NCBI RefSeq assembly: GCF_030684675.1 | Contig: NZ_JAUXXZ010000052.1 | Location: forward strand, 1 to 64,000 | Origin: Daejeonella sp. | GTDB taxonomy: Bacteria; Bacteroidota; Bacteroidia; Sphingobacteriales; Sphingobacteriaceae | DNA: 64,000 bases | Reading direction: 5' to 3' | Part shown: piece after piece, positions 1 through 9,536 of the stretch | Numbering within the stretch: position 1 is the stretch's first letter | How the letters are laid out: the number at the start of each line of letters is the position of its first letter | Program-made: the position numbers and the translations under genes | The notes under the pieces: model-generated | Databases searched by the model: none | The model's input: only the letters and a program-made list of their open reading frames with translations | What the model was told of the DNA's origin: nothing

Positions 1-52
1 GGGGGAATTAAAGGGGGTGGAACCTCCCCGTAGCCCCTCCAAAGGGGCACAG
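1..52. repeat. GC-rich hairpin-forming intergenic sequence at the window edge
   Basis: This stretch is much richer in G and C than its surroundings. It contains runs GGGGG and CCCC facing each other and a clean stem GCCCCT / AGGGGC (positions 33-38 and 43-48) around a 4-nt loop. There is no T-run, so it is not a standard terminator. A weaker echo (AAGGGGGAACCACCCC) lies after the dethiobiotin synthetase gene near 26865. It is probably part of a dispersed intergenic repeat cut by the window edge; the rest of the spacer up to the first gene (53-216) shows nothing recognisable. Confidence 0.4.
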
Positions 53-216
53 CATAGCGCCTAAATCCCTACTTAATAATAAATTTTGATACTTTGACAC
101 CTGTTTAAAGATGTGTCCACACGATAGCTTCAGGGTCGGGAAATGGAATTTTATTGCGTTTCTATAAACATACGACCATCTTCTGGGTCGCTGATCTATT
201 AATACATTATGTCAGC

Positions 217-2637
217 CTATTTCTTAACCTGTATGTTCAAACACGTAGAACCTGCTTTTCCCGAAGAACTAATTCCCTGAAGCATGATTGTATAATTATT
301 CTCCTGATCAGAGGTATAGAAACTAATCGTTTTTTTACCGTCAGAATTGATCTTAATATCCGGCGACCAATACAATATATTTCTAAAATCAGGCAGTCTG
401 CTTTCAGCCTGCCCGGTAGTCTCATAAACCGGTGAATAAAACTCTCTTTTTAGTTGTAAACCATCAAAGTCGGTTATAGTAGCTCTGGTATCCAACTGAA
501 AATCAGGCAAATTGCCTTTATAGGTCGTAAAATTCAAGATACCTTCAAAGTTCAGGGCACCAAGAAAATATTTTTGAGCTACAACATCCAGTGAACGAAC
601 TTTTTTAGGGTCGTATTTTATGATCTTATTACCTGAATCAAAAATTGGGACACCATCCAAAATGATCAGTGGCTTAACACTTTTAGGAATATTTACAAGA
701 TGAGGTCTGACCGTGACCCATACTGAAAAATCATCCTTCTGACGTGTTACCGGCACCTCTGCGACATACTCTCTCAACACTTCTTCCATCGTATTGAACC
801 GCACAAAATTATCAAGCAGATAAGTCTTATCCGGTTTCAGGTAAAATGCACTGCTGTCAATCAATGCCGGATAAAATGTCCTCAATTTATTTGATGAGTA
901 AACATTCTGAACCTGACTGCTCAGACTTTGGGTGAACAATTGATTTCTTAGTTCTTCATTAAGGATTAGTTCAGTCGGTTTTGTACTTGAATATTCTTTC
1001 GAAAATGGACTCAGAATTTCGATTTTATATGTCGAATCCTGTTGGGTATCCGTTTGGGCCACAAGTTCTGATGGACCATAAATATCTCGGGTATGAAAGC
1101 TAACCAGTCCGGAATTATTACTTCTTGCACCATAGAGATGCAGTTTTTTGCCGGGTAATGATAAATAGGCAAGAATATTATTTGCAGGCCCATTAATCTT
1201 GGTGTCAATAATCCTTGCATGAATAATGTGTCCGTCGATTTCAGGTATAAACCCAAACACCGGCTTATTCCCGGTAATCACATTTTGCCATACAAATCTT
1301 CTCCAGCCATGAGTCAACATCAGGTTATCAAGAGCTTCATCGACTACCGCATCCTTGTTTTTAAGATAATAGCCCGGTGATTCTATATTTCCTTTTAAAT
1401 CTGATTTCAACCACAAATAATTGAAAATATCAGCATCTTCTGAACCACCAGCACTTGAAGCAAATACTGAAACAGAGGCATCAGCATCAATATCAAAGCC
1501 CTTTTCATCTTTTGAAATCAATTCAAGGCTTACTTTGTTTCGGGTTGAATAAGCCGACTTATCGGCCTTAATACCCAGATTTAATTGACTGTAGGGACGG
1601 ATAAAATACAAACGTTCTGCAAGTGCTTTACCCGAAGTATTGAATAGTGTAAAATGTGATATTCCTTCAGAAAGCTTATTCTTTTCAATCAGAAACTCCG
1701 ATCTACCCCCATTTAGAGTGATGCTTTCATTGAGTTTTTTATCCTGCCTGGTATGTACAAACAAAACAAGCTGCTGATTTGAGGCCCCTTCATTGGCATG
1801 TACTTTAACCTTGATCCGTTCTGCACCTTCATTTTCAAGCTGCAATACATAACCAGTTTTAGCGGATGGTAATTCCTTAACTATTGTTTTCGATCCCGGA
1901 ATTTCAATGAGCGCTCTGTAGGTTTTACCATTTTCTGGAGTAAAAGAAAAAGACCCAATGCCAAATTTGAGGGGTTTAAAGCTAAGAACGCTGTTATTAT
2001 TTTCATCTACAAGAGTGCCCCGAAAATCTATACCCTTACCCTGACTATCTATCGCACGAAATGCAAGCTTTGCAGGCAAAGACTCAACCATATTTCCGCC
2101 TTCGGGAAAGAACTGTACATCAAATTTCCGGTCTTCTTTCTCCGCTAATTGTTTCTCAGGTTTTGTCAGGGCATTGACAAGTGTGATATTCTTTTCAAAA
2201 TAAAAGTCCGGGCTAAAATTTTTCATCCAGCTTGTATAGGCTCTAAACTGATAATTCCCGCTGGATAGTGATACCGGCAAATATAAAGATCCACTGCCTG
2301 AGCCCTTATCAATTGAAATTTTGGCTTGCAAAACAGGCTTTAGATTTTTATCCATGATCTCAACGTAGGCAACTTTACTGAAATCAAGCGATTTATTTGA
2401 AACTGTATTTACATTGTACAATTTAAACCAGAGTATCTCTCCAGCCAGATATAGCTCCCGGTCGGTATGAACATAAATTTTTTCCTGAAGGTTCTGCTCT
2501 GAGTACTGGAAAAACTGCTTAGCAATTGAATCCTGGTTAAAAGACTGTGAAAATGCATCAGAAAAACATGCAACTAGTAAAAGCATCCCCAATGTTCTGA
2601 AGAGTTTTTTCTTAACTGTTTTTACTGATTTTTGCAT
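217..2637 (-). CDS. Large secreted protein with MG2-like N-terminus and TonB plug-like C-terminus
   Basis: 806 residues with a signal peptide (about residues 1-31, ending AFSQ). The N-terminal region contains YVHTDRELYLAGEILWFK (about 54-71), the typical beginning of an alpha-2-macroglobulin MG2-like domain as found in many Bacteroidetes surface proteins. About residues 655-720 read PLIILDGVPIF ... KVRSLDV ... GILNFTTYKG, which resembles the plug domain of SusC/TonB receptors (DGVPI ... ESI ... GVILITTKKG). The last 50 residues (YWSPDIKINSDGKKTISF) resemble the bait/A2M segment. There is no barrel. It is the last gene of a four-gene operon with a TonB receptor and a DUF4249-type lipoprotein, so a periplasmic or surface role linked to that receptor is inferred. 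Substrate unknown. Confidence 0.8.
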   Translation of the reverse strand: MQKSVKTVKKKLFRTLGMLLLVACFSDAFSQSFNQDSIAKQFFQYSEQNLQEKIYVHTDRELYLAGEILWFKLYNVNTVSNKSLDFSKVAYVEIMDKNLKPVLQAKISIDKGSGSGSLYLPVSLSSGNYQFRAYTSWMKNFSPDFYFEKNITLVNALTKPEKQLAEKEDRKFDVQFFPEGGNMVESLPAKLAFRAIDSQGKGIDFRGTLVDENNNSVLSFKPLKFGIGSFSFTPENGKTYRALIEIPGSKTIVKELPSAKTGYVLQLENEGAERIKVKVHANEGASNQQLVLFVHTRQDKKLNESITLNGGRSEFLIEKNKLSEGISHFTLFNTSGKALAERLYFIRPYSQLNLGIKADKSAYSTRNKVSLELISKDEKGFDIDADASVSVFASSAGGSEDADIFNYLWLKSDLKGNIESPGYYLKNKDAVVDEALDNLMLTHGWRRFVWQNVITGNKPVFGFIPEIDGHIIHARIIDTKINGPANNILAYLSLPGKKLHLYGARSNNSGLVSFHTRDIYGPSELVAQTDTQQDSTYKIEILSPFSKEYSSTKPTELILNEELRNQLFTQSLSSQVQNVYSSNKLRTFYPALIDSSAFYLKPDKTYLLDNFVRFNTMEEVLREYVAEVPVTRQKDDFSVWVTVRPHLVNIPKSVKPLIILDGVPIFDSGNKIIKYDPKKVRSLDVVAQKYFLGALNFEGILNFTTYKGNLPDFQLDTRATITDFDGLQLKREFYSPVYETTGQAESRLPDFRNILYWSPDIKINSDGKKTISFYTSDQENNYTIMLQGISSSGKAGSTCLNIQVKK

Positions 2638-2662
2638 TATTTAAGCTGTTTATTTATTGAGA

Positions 2663-3808
2663 TTACCAAAATGAAGGTTTAACATTACTTCCTCCTCTTG
2701 TACGACAATCAAGGCATATTGCTGTATTTCCATTATATGATTCTATTGTACCGGCAGCACTTACATTGTAAGTTGTAATCAGGTTCTGGCCGGTAACAAA
2801 GGCAGCATACAAACTATCTTTATGATTCCGAACCACTATTGCACTACACGTAAGATCAAAATTCCATGCAGGCACCTGATTATTGCTAATAAAAATCCGC
2901 TTTTCAACGATCTGAGAAATATTTATAAATCCTATTACCCTCTCATCCGGGTTGCTGATACACTTAATGTTACCAACGATGTCTGAAGGTTGATTGTCAA
3001 AGAGAGAACCCTGCTGTTCAGAATTCCTTTTCATTAATGTGAGATAATCGAAAGCCTCTTTACCTATAGCATATTGTTTGACCAGAATACTGTAACGAAT
3101 ACCCAATCTCTCAGAACGATTCGGAATCAAAGCCAGTTGAAAATCATCAACTACATCAGAACTTAATTTCGCAGTTGAGCTAATCAGAATATTAGTCGAT
3201 GCTTCGTTCTTCCAGCAGGTAAAAATTTTAAGTGATTCAAGAGGATCTCTGCTCTGAACTCTGGCATCTTTGTAAACGTAATCAGAAAACTCAACCGAGT
3301 GCTGTTCCCAGGTTTCTAAATAATCCCATTGATAATATTTAGTATTGTTATTGCTGTCATGAGCATCAATATAAAGACCAACACCATCTCTCTCCCTTCT
3401 CCAGTTTAGACTATCAATTGCAGGGGTGGTACGCACCGACATAAGGTCCGAAAGATATTCCTTACCGGCAATTGTCTTAATTCTAAGACGATATTGCAGA
3501 GTCGCATTAAATGTAGTAGCTGGCAAGGTATAGACACCCGCAGCACTTTCAGTCAAAGCCAGGATGGAATTATTAAGCCCTTCAACCTGAACCTTGGCAC
3601 CTTTTTCCATTTGTACTACACTCTTATCAGAAAGTTTAAGCGTACGACTTAACATTATATTTGTCAGACCTCCCTGATTGATAGTCCCTTCAATGACCAG
3701 CAGTGTTGCAGAGTCACTTATTGCATCATGCTCAAACGGCTTTTTACACGATAATGAAAACAGCAGAACTGAGATACACAGAATTAATTTTAAAGTCCTT
3801 GTCTTCAT
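2663..3808 (-). CDS. DUF4249-type outer-membrane lipoprotein
   Basis: 381 residues. The N-terminus (LCISVLLFSLSCKKPFE) is a lipoprotein signal with Cys at about residue 21. The following segment (lipidated Cys, short acidic stretch, then LLVIEGTINQGG) and the mostly beta-strand body match DUF4249 proteins, which in Bacteroidetes sit directly after a TonB-dependent receptor and are thought to act as its surface-exposed partner, in the way SusD partners SusC. The gene starts 1 nt after the receptor stop codon, so co-translation is likely. The family call is from recalled sequence pattern and context; substrate unknown. Confidence 0.75.
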   Translation of the reverse strand: MKTRTLKLILCISVLLFSLSCKKPFEHDAISDSATLLVIEGTINQGGLTNIMLSRTLKLSDKSVVQMEKGAKVQVEGLNNSILALTESAAGVYTLPATTFNATLQYRLRIKTIAGKEYLSDLMSVRTTPAIDSLNWRRERDGVGLYIDAHDSNNNTKYYQWDYLETWEQHSVEFSDYVYKDARVQSRDPLESLKIFTCWKNEASTNILISSTAKLSSDVVDDFQLALIPNRSERLGIRYSILVKQYAIGKEAFDYLTLMKRNSEQQGSLFDNQPSDIVGNIKCISNPDERVIGFINISQIVEKRIFISNNQVPAWNFDLTCSAIVVRNHKDSLYAAFVTGQNLITTYNVSAAGTIESYNGNTAICLDCRTRGGSNVKPSFW

Positions 3809-3809
3809 A

Positions 3810-6593
3810 TTAAAATCTGATATTATAGTTTACAAATGGAATAGCAGATCCAAAAATGGAAAGCTGATACCCTTTGATGAGTCCCTTTTCAGACACAAAA
3901 TAGGTTGAATAAGCATTGTCCCTGCCAGTCACATTATAGATTCCTAATGTCCATGAATTATGTGTTCGCTGATTTACCTTATGATTTCCATCGATATTTA
4001 ATGAAAAGTCAGTCCTGAAATAATCGGGTGCACGTAGCGCATTTCGATCAGAATAATTCGCCCTCAATGATCCAGCATAAAAATATTTGCCGATTGGGAC
4101 TGTAATTGGCCTTCCGGTACTGTAAGCCGTATTAAATGATGCACTAAATCTATGTGAGAAACGATAATTAGCCACAAGGCTAAAATCATGTGGCTTATCA
4201 TAATTAGCAGGATAATACTTCCCTCCATTAATGATCTGCCCGGCATTTGGATCATCCATTTTCAACAAAGTTCGTGAATAAGTGTATCCCATCCAGCCAT
4301 TTAACTTGCCGCTTAGTTTCTTAACCAGGAACTCTACTCCATACGCTTTCCCCTTGGTATTAATTACATCAGTCTCAATATGATGGTTCAAAATCAAATT
4401 AGCACCACTTTTATAATCCAGATAGTCCTTTAAGTTCTTGAAGTAACCTTCAATGGAAGTTTCAATAGTATTTTCTTTAAAGTTCTTGTAGAAGCCAAGG
4501 GAGGTCTGATCGCCGTACTGAGGTCTGATATTCGGATCACTCAGTTTCCAGATATCAGTCGGAGAAATAGCGGTAGTATTGGTCAGGAGATGAATGTATT
4601 GCCTTAAGGTATTATAACCTGCTTTCACTGAGAAATCTTCACTAAGCTGATACCGGGCAGACATACGAAGTTCGGGTCCATGGTAAGTTTTGGCCATTTC
4701 CCCCTTTTTATAAGAAGCAGTACCTATGACATTACTTTCCGATTTTGGAAGATTTGGAGCATACAAATTAACACTTTGAGGTCCCATGTAATTATACATA
4801 GAATAACGAATACCAAGATCCATTGATAAATTTGAACTCAGGTCAAAACGATCTCCTACATAAATAGCACTCTCAAAGGCCTGTTCAGGTGCTAATACAT
4901 CTAACTTGACAAGTGATTGGGAGCCAAGAGGTTGAAATGTTCCGGGATTGAGATCATACCTGATTGTACTGATCCCAAAATCAATGGTATGCTTTGAACT
5001 GAGATAATAATTAAAGTCTGATTTAAAATTGGCCTGCCGGATATCAAAGGCCATTTTGTATGCATTGGTTGGATTAACAATGCTATTATTATTGTATTGA
5101 TACCTGGTTAATCCTCCTACAAAAATCCCTGTTAATTTATTACTGAAAAGATGCTTCCATTTCATAGACAAATTCTGATTGCCGTATGCGAAGGTGGTAT
5201 CACTACCCAGATTTGAATTATCATCACTCAGATATCCTGATAAATACAAATTGTTCTTGCTATTAATTGCATGGCTGATTCTCAAATTCAGATCTGAAAA
5301 AGAAGCCTTAGCATCTTTATATCCGGAGTTTTCAGGCAGCATTTTGAGCAGCCAGTTGGAGTAGGTTGTTCTTCCGCCAAGAATAAAAGAAGTCTTGTCT
5401 TTAATAATTGGACCTTCAATATTCAATCTGCCCGTCAAAAGTCCTATTCCTGCAGTTCCACTCAGTTTTTTGGTGTTACCATCCCTGCTGTTTACATCAA
5501 GAACAGAAGATAAACGTCCTCCATAGCGGGATGGAATACTGCTTTTATACAATTCCACATCTTTGATCACATCCGGATTAAATGCTGAAAAGAATCCAAA
5601 AAAATGAGACGGATTATAGATTGTTAAATCATCAAACAAGATCAAATTCTGATCAACCGCCCCTCCCCTGACATTAAATCCATTACTTGCCTCTCCAACT
5701 GATTTTACACCCGGAAGAGTCAGCATTACCTTGACAATATCCGCCTCCCCAAAGGCAACTGGAACCTGTTTAATGGAACTTATACTTAGCTTTTCAACTC
5801 CCATCTGTACATTCCTGACATTGGCAGATTTCTCTGCAGAAATAACGACTTCCCTTAACGAAAGTACCTGTGTCTGGATCTCAATATCCAGCTTGCCGTC
5901 AGAATAGATCATTAAATTACGTTTGGTATCCTGAATACCCAATGCTTTAATATTGAGAATATGAGGTCCACGCGGTATAACCAGTGTATAATAGCCAAAC
6001 TGATTGGTATAGGTGCTGATTCGGGGGCTCTCAACGAAGACAGCAGCTCCAATTTCAGGGACACCGGTCTTTGCATCCCTTACATAACCCACCAATGTGA
6101 CATTTCCGGGTCTGAGCTGGGCAGTCTTATTCCCTATCTGAATCTGTTTATTTTCAAGAGCGGGGGACAGATTTCCTTGTTCGACAGTACCCATAAGTTC
6201 TGCAATAAGTTCCGGTTCCTTTTGCATCTGCCAGCTTAAAGAGTCCTTTTCGTTTTCAAATATTCCATAGGGTAGACTGGCCAGAATCTCAACTCCTTTT
6301 GTTAGAAATACATTATTATTCGGATCAATAGTATAACTGAAACTGGTATTTCTGAATGCCAATCTAAGAATAGCGGAAACAGATTCATTTTTCGCACTTA
6401 GTGTTACTCGTACACTGTCGAACTCAATGGGATTATAGTAAAAATGATACTTAGCTTTTGATTCAATCTCTTTTACAAAGTCCTGAATGCTTACATCTTT
6501 AAAGTCAACGCTAATCGAAACCGGCTTAACCTGTGCGGCAACATGCGATAAAGTAATCAATAAACAGATAAAAAGAACACTTGCTTTCTTCAT
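3810..6593 (-). CDS. TonB-dependent receptor with N-terminal STN domain
   Basis: 927 residues. After a signal peptide (to about residue 20, HVAAQ) comes a secretin/TonB STN domain (VKPVSISVDFKDVSIQDFV, about 22-95), a carboxypeptidase-regulatory-like beta sandwich (TLVGYVRDAKTGVPEIGA, about 165-245), a plug domain (VPVAFGEADIVKVMLTLPGV ... GFNVRGGAVDQNLILFDD, about 275-390) and an outer-membrane barrel ending in an aromatic residue (NIRF). An STN domain often means signalling to a FecR anti-sigma factor, but no FecR or ECF sigma gene is nearby. The start codon overlaps the stop of the upstream gene (ATGA). Together with the DUF4249 lipoprotein it probably imports an unidentified ligand. Confidence 0.9.
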   Translation of the reverse strand: MKKASVLFICLLITLSHVAAQVKPVSISVDFKDVSIQDFVKEIESKAKYHFYYNPIEFDSVRVTLSAKNESVSAILRLAFRNTSFSYTIDPNNNVFLTKGVEILASLPYGIFENEKDSLSWQMQKEPELIAELMGTVEQGNLSPALENKQIQIGNKTAQLRPGNVTLVGYVRDAKTGVPEIGAAVFVESPRISTYTNQFGYYTLVIPRGPHILNIKALGIQDTKRNLMIYSDGKLDIEIQTQVLSLREVVISAEKSANVRNVQMGVEKLSISSIKQVPVAFGEADIVKVMLTLPGVKSVGEASNGFNVRGGAVDQNLILFDDLTIYNPSHFFGFFSAFNPDVIKDVELYKSSIPSRYGGRLSSVLDVNSRDGNTKKLSGTAGIGLLTGRLNIEGPIIKDKTSFILGGRTTYSNWLLKMLPENSGYKDAKASFSDLNLRISHAINSKNNLYLSGYLSDDNSNLGSDTTFAYGNQNLSMKWKHLFSNKLTGIFVGGLTRYQYNNNSIVNPTNAYKMAFDIRQANFKSDFNYYLSSKHTIDFGISTIRYDLNPGTFQPLGSQSLVKLDVLAPEQAFESAIYVGDRFDLSSNLSMDLGIRYSMYNYMGPQSVNLYAPNLPKSESNVIGTASYKKGEMAKTYHGPELRMSARYQLSEDFSVKAGYNTLRQYIHLLTNTTAISPTDIWKLSDPNIRPQYGDQTSLGFYKNFKENTIETSIEGYFKNLKDYLDYKSGANLILNHHIETDVINTKGKAYGVEFLVKKLSGKLNGWMGYTYSRTLLKMDDPNAGQIINGGKYYPANYDKPHDFSLVANYRFSHRFSASFNTAYSTGRPITVPIGKYFYAGSLRANYSDRNALRAPDYFRTDFSLNIDGNHKVNQRTHNSWTLGIYNVTGRDNAYSTYFVSEKGLIKGYQLSIFGSAIPFVNYNIRF

Positions 6594-7345
6594 TTTACTT
6601 CTGTTAAAAGATCATAATACTTTACCATTCGAACAATTGCATTCTCAGGATCTTTCCTGAATTTGACATTGCTCTTTTTCAGAAACTCCTGAATTTCTTT
6701 CTGCTTGCTTCCCAGAACTTTCAAAACTGATCCTGAGCTTTCAACCGGGTAGTAAACCCCTCCCTTTTTTAGAAAAAAGTTATTTTTTTGCTTGAGAATT
6801 GTAATAAAATTTCCTTCAACTGACACCTCCTTTAAAGTGCCCTTAGAGCGATTCACAAGGACGTCAATTCCTCCATCATAGAAATGATCGTAAAATCCCG
6901 GAGGTATATTGAGATTATCCACCTTTATATGGATAAAATGATGATTATGAACAGAGAAAAAATCTATTTTCTCATTATGAAGACTAATTCCCGAAACCTG
7001 ATCAATATAACGTACAACTAATTGATCTTTAATAATATCCAACCTCATTGGGACATTTTCATAAAGAACACCATCATAGTAAACAGAACCATAGCTAATG
7101 TCTGTCGATTCAAAAAACTGATGACCTGACTTTAATCTATATGGAAATCCAGTATATTCCGTTCCTCTGTAAATTCCGGACTGTTCACCTAAAGATTGAA
7201 AATAAACTGAAGCGGCGTTACGAACAATCAATTGTTCAGCACTAATCTCATTTTTTATCTGAGCGATAGAAAAATTTAGAAACAGAAACTGAAATACCAC
7301 CAAGAATGTAAATCCAGTGCTTCTGAGCATATTTAAAAGAAACAT
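6590..7345 (-). CDS. Secreted protein of unknown function, first gene of TonB receptor operon
   Basis: 251 residues with a hydrophobic N-terminus (about residues 9-29, cleavage near SIAQ). Alternative start at Met6 (MLRSTGF) would shorten the n-region and looks equally acceptable. The body is beta-rich with many aromatic residues (YRGTEYTGFPY, SVYYDGVLYENVPMRLDI) and resembles no family I can name with confidence. Its stop codon overlaps the receptor start by ATGA, so the two are translationally coupled. A structural or assembly partner of the receptor system is possible but not shown. The 107-nt spacer in front of it holds an imperfect dyad GGTG-gAATTAATT-CACC near 7384-7400. Confidence 0.7.
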   Translation of the reverse strand: MFLLNMLRSTGFTFLVVFQFLFLNFSIAQIKNEISAEQLIVRNAASVYFQSLGEQSGIYRGTEYTGFPYRLKSGHQFFESTDISYGSVYYDGVLYENVPMRLDIIKDQLVVRYIDQVSGISLHNEKIDFFSVHNHHFIHIKVDNLNIPPGFYDHFYDGGIDVLVNRSKGTLKEVSVEGNFITILKQKNNFFLKKGGVYYPVESSGSVLKVLGSKQKEIQEFLKKSNVKFRKDPENAIVRMVKYYDLLTEVK

Positions 7346-7452
7346 TCGGTTAAAAAATTTTTCAATTGCGTTTTATGAATCCTGGTGGAATTAATTCACC
7401 GAATATAGATTAATTATTCAAAGCAATTAAATAGAAACGAATAACTAGCATT

Positions 7453-8160
7453 CTAAACTTTTTGTACAGTTTGAGGTTTCTCCACTACCTTACGCTCGAT
7501 AGTGCCCATTGTAATCAGGAACTGAGCAATCATATAAGTCGACATTATGAGTATTCCGGCAAACGAATAGGGTTCTACAAACTTCTTAAAGGCAAGGGCA
7601 GAATCGGAGATTACAAAGAATACTGCTCCTAAACAGATCAATCTGAAACTCAATAGATTTACCCTTCTATAACGGTAAGCTGCGAGAATTGCCATGATAG
7701 AGATCACGAAAATATAGGCGAGTACAGGAATTTTGAAGTTATTCAGATAATCCCTGATCCATGAATAATAGCTCATGGAAAACACTCCCATCAGAAAGAG
7801 CATCAGATGTCCGTAAACTTTTGATTCCTGGGGATTATTCTTAAAGTCACGAAAAAATGCCGATGAGTATACAATGTGTGCCATTAAAAATGAGACTAAA
7901 CCGTATAAAAACAGATAGACATCAGAACCTGTGTACAGAAGCAGGACATCCCCTATCAGTGAGAAAATAAGTCCGGCAAAAATAAGCCTGTTAAACCCGG
8001 CCTTCATATTGCTTTCCTTGTACAAATAGAAAGCAAGTGATAAACAAATCAATGGCTTGATTAAAATGCTGTATCCTTCAAAAAAAGCAGACTGAACCAT
8101 CAGATTCAAAATCATGATCATCAAAAAGATAAGCGAGAAAGTTCTGTGTTGTTTAAACAT
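7453..8160 (-). CDS. Lysoplasmalogenase-like membrane protein (YhhN/TMEM86 family)
   Basis: 235 residues with seven or eight predicted transmembrane segments. The pattern KPLICLSLAFYLY ... IFAGLIFSLIGDVLLL ... FLYGLVSFLMAHIVYSSAFF ... GAVFFVISDSALAFKKF matches the YhhN/TMEM86 family, including the two conserved Asp-containing motifs (GDVLL and SDSALA). Known members hydrolyse the vinyl-ether bond of lysoplasmalogens, giving a fatty aldehyde and glycerophospho-ethanolamine or -choline. The gene lies 1 nt downstream of an alkylglycerol-monooxygenase-like gene, which supports an ether-lipid role for both. Family assignment good; exact substrate inferred. Confidence 0.85.
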   Translation of the reverse strand: MFKQHRTFSLIFLMIMILNLMVQSAFFEGYSILIKPLICLSLAFYLYKESNMKAGFNRLIFAGLIFSLIGDVLLLYTGSDVYLFLYGLVSFLMAHIVYSSAFFRDFKNNPQESKVYGHLMLFLMGVFSMSYYSWIRDYLNNFKIPVLAYIFVISIMAILAAYRYRRVNLLSFRLICLGAVFFVISDSALAFKKFVEPYSFAGILIMSTYMIAQFLITMGTIERKVVEKPQTVQKV

Positions 8161-8161
8161 T

Positions 8162-9373
8162 TTAATTCCGTTTAAGGCGAGTGAACCAGGCGAATGAAAG
8201 CAATGCTGAGATGGTGTTTATAATGATCAGATTTGAAAAAAAAATGCTTCCATAGAATGTTAAAGGAACCAAAGTCCAAAATATGATCCTGATATTTTCA
8301 AACCAACCAGACCAGTTTCTTTGCTCCATCAATACACCACAGGACGTAAGACTTAGAATTGACAGCAGACTACAGGACACCAACTGTAAAGTACTTAATT
8401 CTGAATTGATAAAAATAAGTAAGCTTGATAGGATCAGTGTGAAAAGAAATGTAATCAGAATATACATTTTGAATCTCTTATCATATTCTGGACTATATTT
8501 TACATAAGTTTTAATCTCAATTTCTTTGGGATATTGCAATCCACCCAGATAATCCGGGAACCAGCCGGGAGCATTGATAAAAATTTTAATCTTATCAATA
8601 AAACTTCGGGCATTTTTTGAGCTTGAATATAAATCTGCCCAATAGTGAAAATTTGCCCAAACCGGATTCCAACTGGCCAGAGGTTTGGTAATACCATAAA
8701 CTACCTCCTCTTCCTCATTCTGAAAGGTTCCAAACATTCTATCCCATATAATTAAAGTACCCGCATGATTCTTATCAATATATTTTGGATTTGAACCATG
8801 ATGAACCCTGTGATGGGAAGGGGTATTTAAAAACCATTCCAGCGAACCCATTCTGCCGATTGCCCGGGTATGTATCCAGAACTGATAAATGGTATTAAAA
8901 GCACTAACGGTGAGGAACATAATCGGTTCAAAACCGGCTAAGGCCAGCGGAAGGTAAAAAACCCAGGCAAAACCCGATTGGAACCATGATTGCCGTAGAG
9001 CGACCGTTAAATTATACTCTTCAGACTGATGGTGAACAATATGAGCTGCCCATAAGGCGTTTATCTGATGACTTTTGCGATGGAACCAGTAATAAAAAAA
9101 ATCCACACCAAAAAAAAGCAATATCCAGGTCAATAAAGTATTGGGAAATGTATAGAATCTCCAATGCTCATAGATAAATATATAGCCAAAAAAAGTAATA
9201 GTTTTTAGAAATATCCCTACCAGTTGTGATCCAATACCCTGACTCAAATTCGAAAGTGAATCATTCAGGCGATAATAATCGAGCTTTTTGTACAGGGCAT
9301 AGCCGAGCTCTACAGCGATCAGGATAAAAAATACGGGGATAGAAAGGGCGATATAGTCAACTTTCATTATCAC
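8162..9373 (-). CDS. Alkylglycerol monooxygenase-like membrane di-iron hydroxylase (sterol desaturase superfamily)
   Basis: 403 residues, multi-pass membrane protein. The fatty-acid-hydroxylase histidine clusters are intact: HRKSH (about residue 99), HIVHH (about 111) and, later, HHRVHHG (about 187). From memory, the stretches FFYYWFHRKSH, YQFWIHT, LNTPSHHRVHHG, AGTLIIWDRMFGTF and VVYGITKPL closely resemble animal AGMO (TMEM195), as does the extra C-terminal membrane region (LTSCGVLMEQR). AGMO cleaves the O-alkyl bond of alkylglycerols using tetrahydrobiopterin. The next gene is a lysoplasmalogenase, another ether-lipid enzyme. An alternative start is Met3. A generic sterol desaturase annotation would be the conservative call; AGMO-like is an inference. 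Confidence 0.85.
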   Translation of the reverse strand: MIMKVDYIALSIPVFFILIAVELGYALYKKLDYYRLNDSLSNLSQGIGSQLVGIFLKTITFFGYIFIYEHWRFYTFPNTLLTWILLFFGVDFFYYWFHRKSHQINALWAAHIVHHQSEEYNLTVALRQSWFQSGFAWVFYLPLALAGFEPIMFLTVSAFNTIYQFWIHTRAIGRMGSLEWFLNTPSHHRVHHGSNPKYIDKNHAGTLIIWDRMFGTFQNEEEEVVYGITKPLASWNPVWANFHYWADLYSSSKNARSFIDKIKIFINAPGWFPDYLGGLQYPKEIEIKTYVKYSPEYDKRFKMYILITFLFTLILSSLLIFINSELSTLQLVSCSLLSILSLTSCGVLMEQRNWSGWFENIRIIFWTLVPLTFYGSIFFSNLIIINTISALLSFAWFTRLKRN

Positions 9374-9536
9374 AATTTAGTATTTAATCATGAAACAAAA
9401 AATTAGATAGAATATTGTTTATTTATCTTAAGGCTGTCTATATTAGCGGCCCGGTACTGATACGGATCTAAAAAAATAAAATCAAAATAGATGAACCCAT
9501 ACCGCAAAGCGGAATAAAAAACCTTAAAACACTCAA

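Noticed and set aside
154-435. 93-codon plus-strand frame near the left edge
   Set aside because: It mostly overlaps the 3' end of the 806-residue minus-strand gene, whose C-terminus has family-like sequence.
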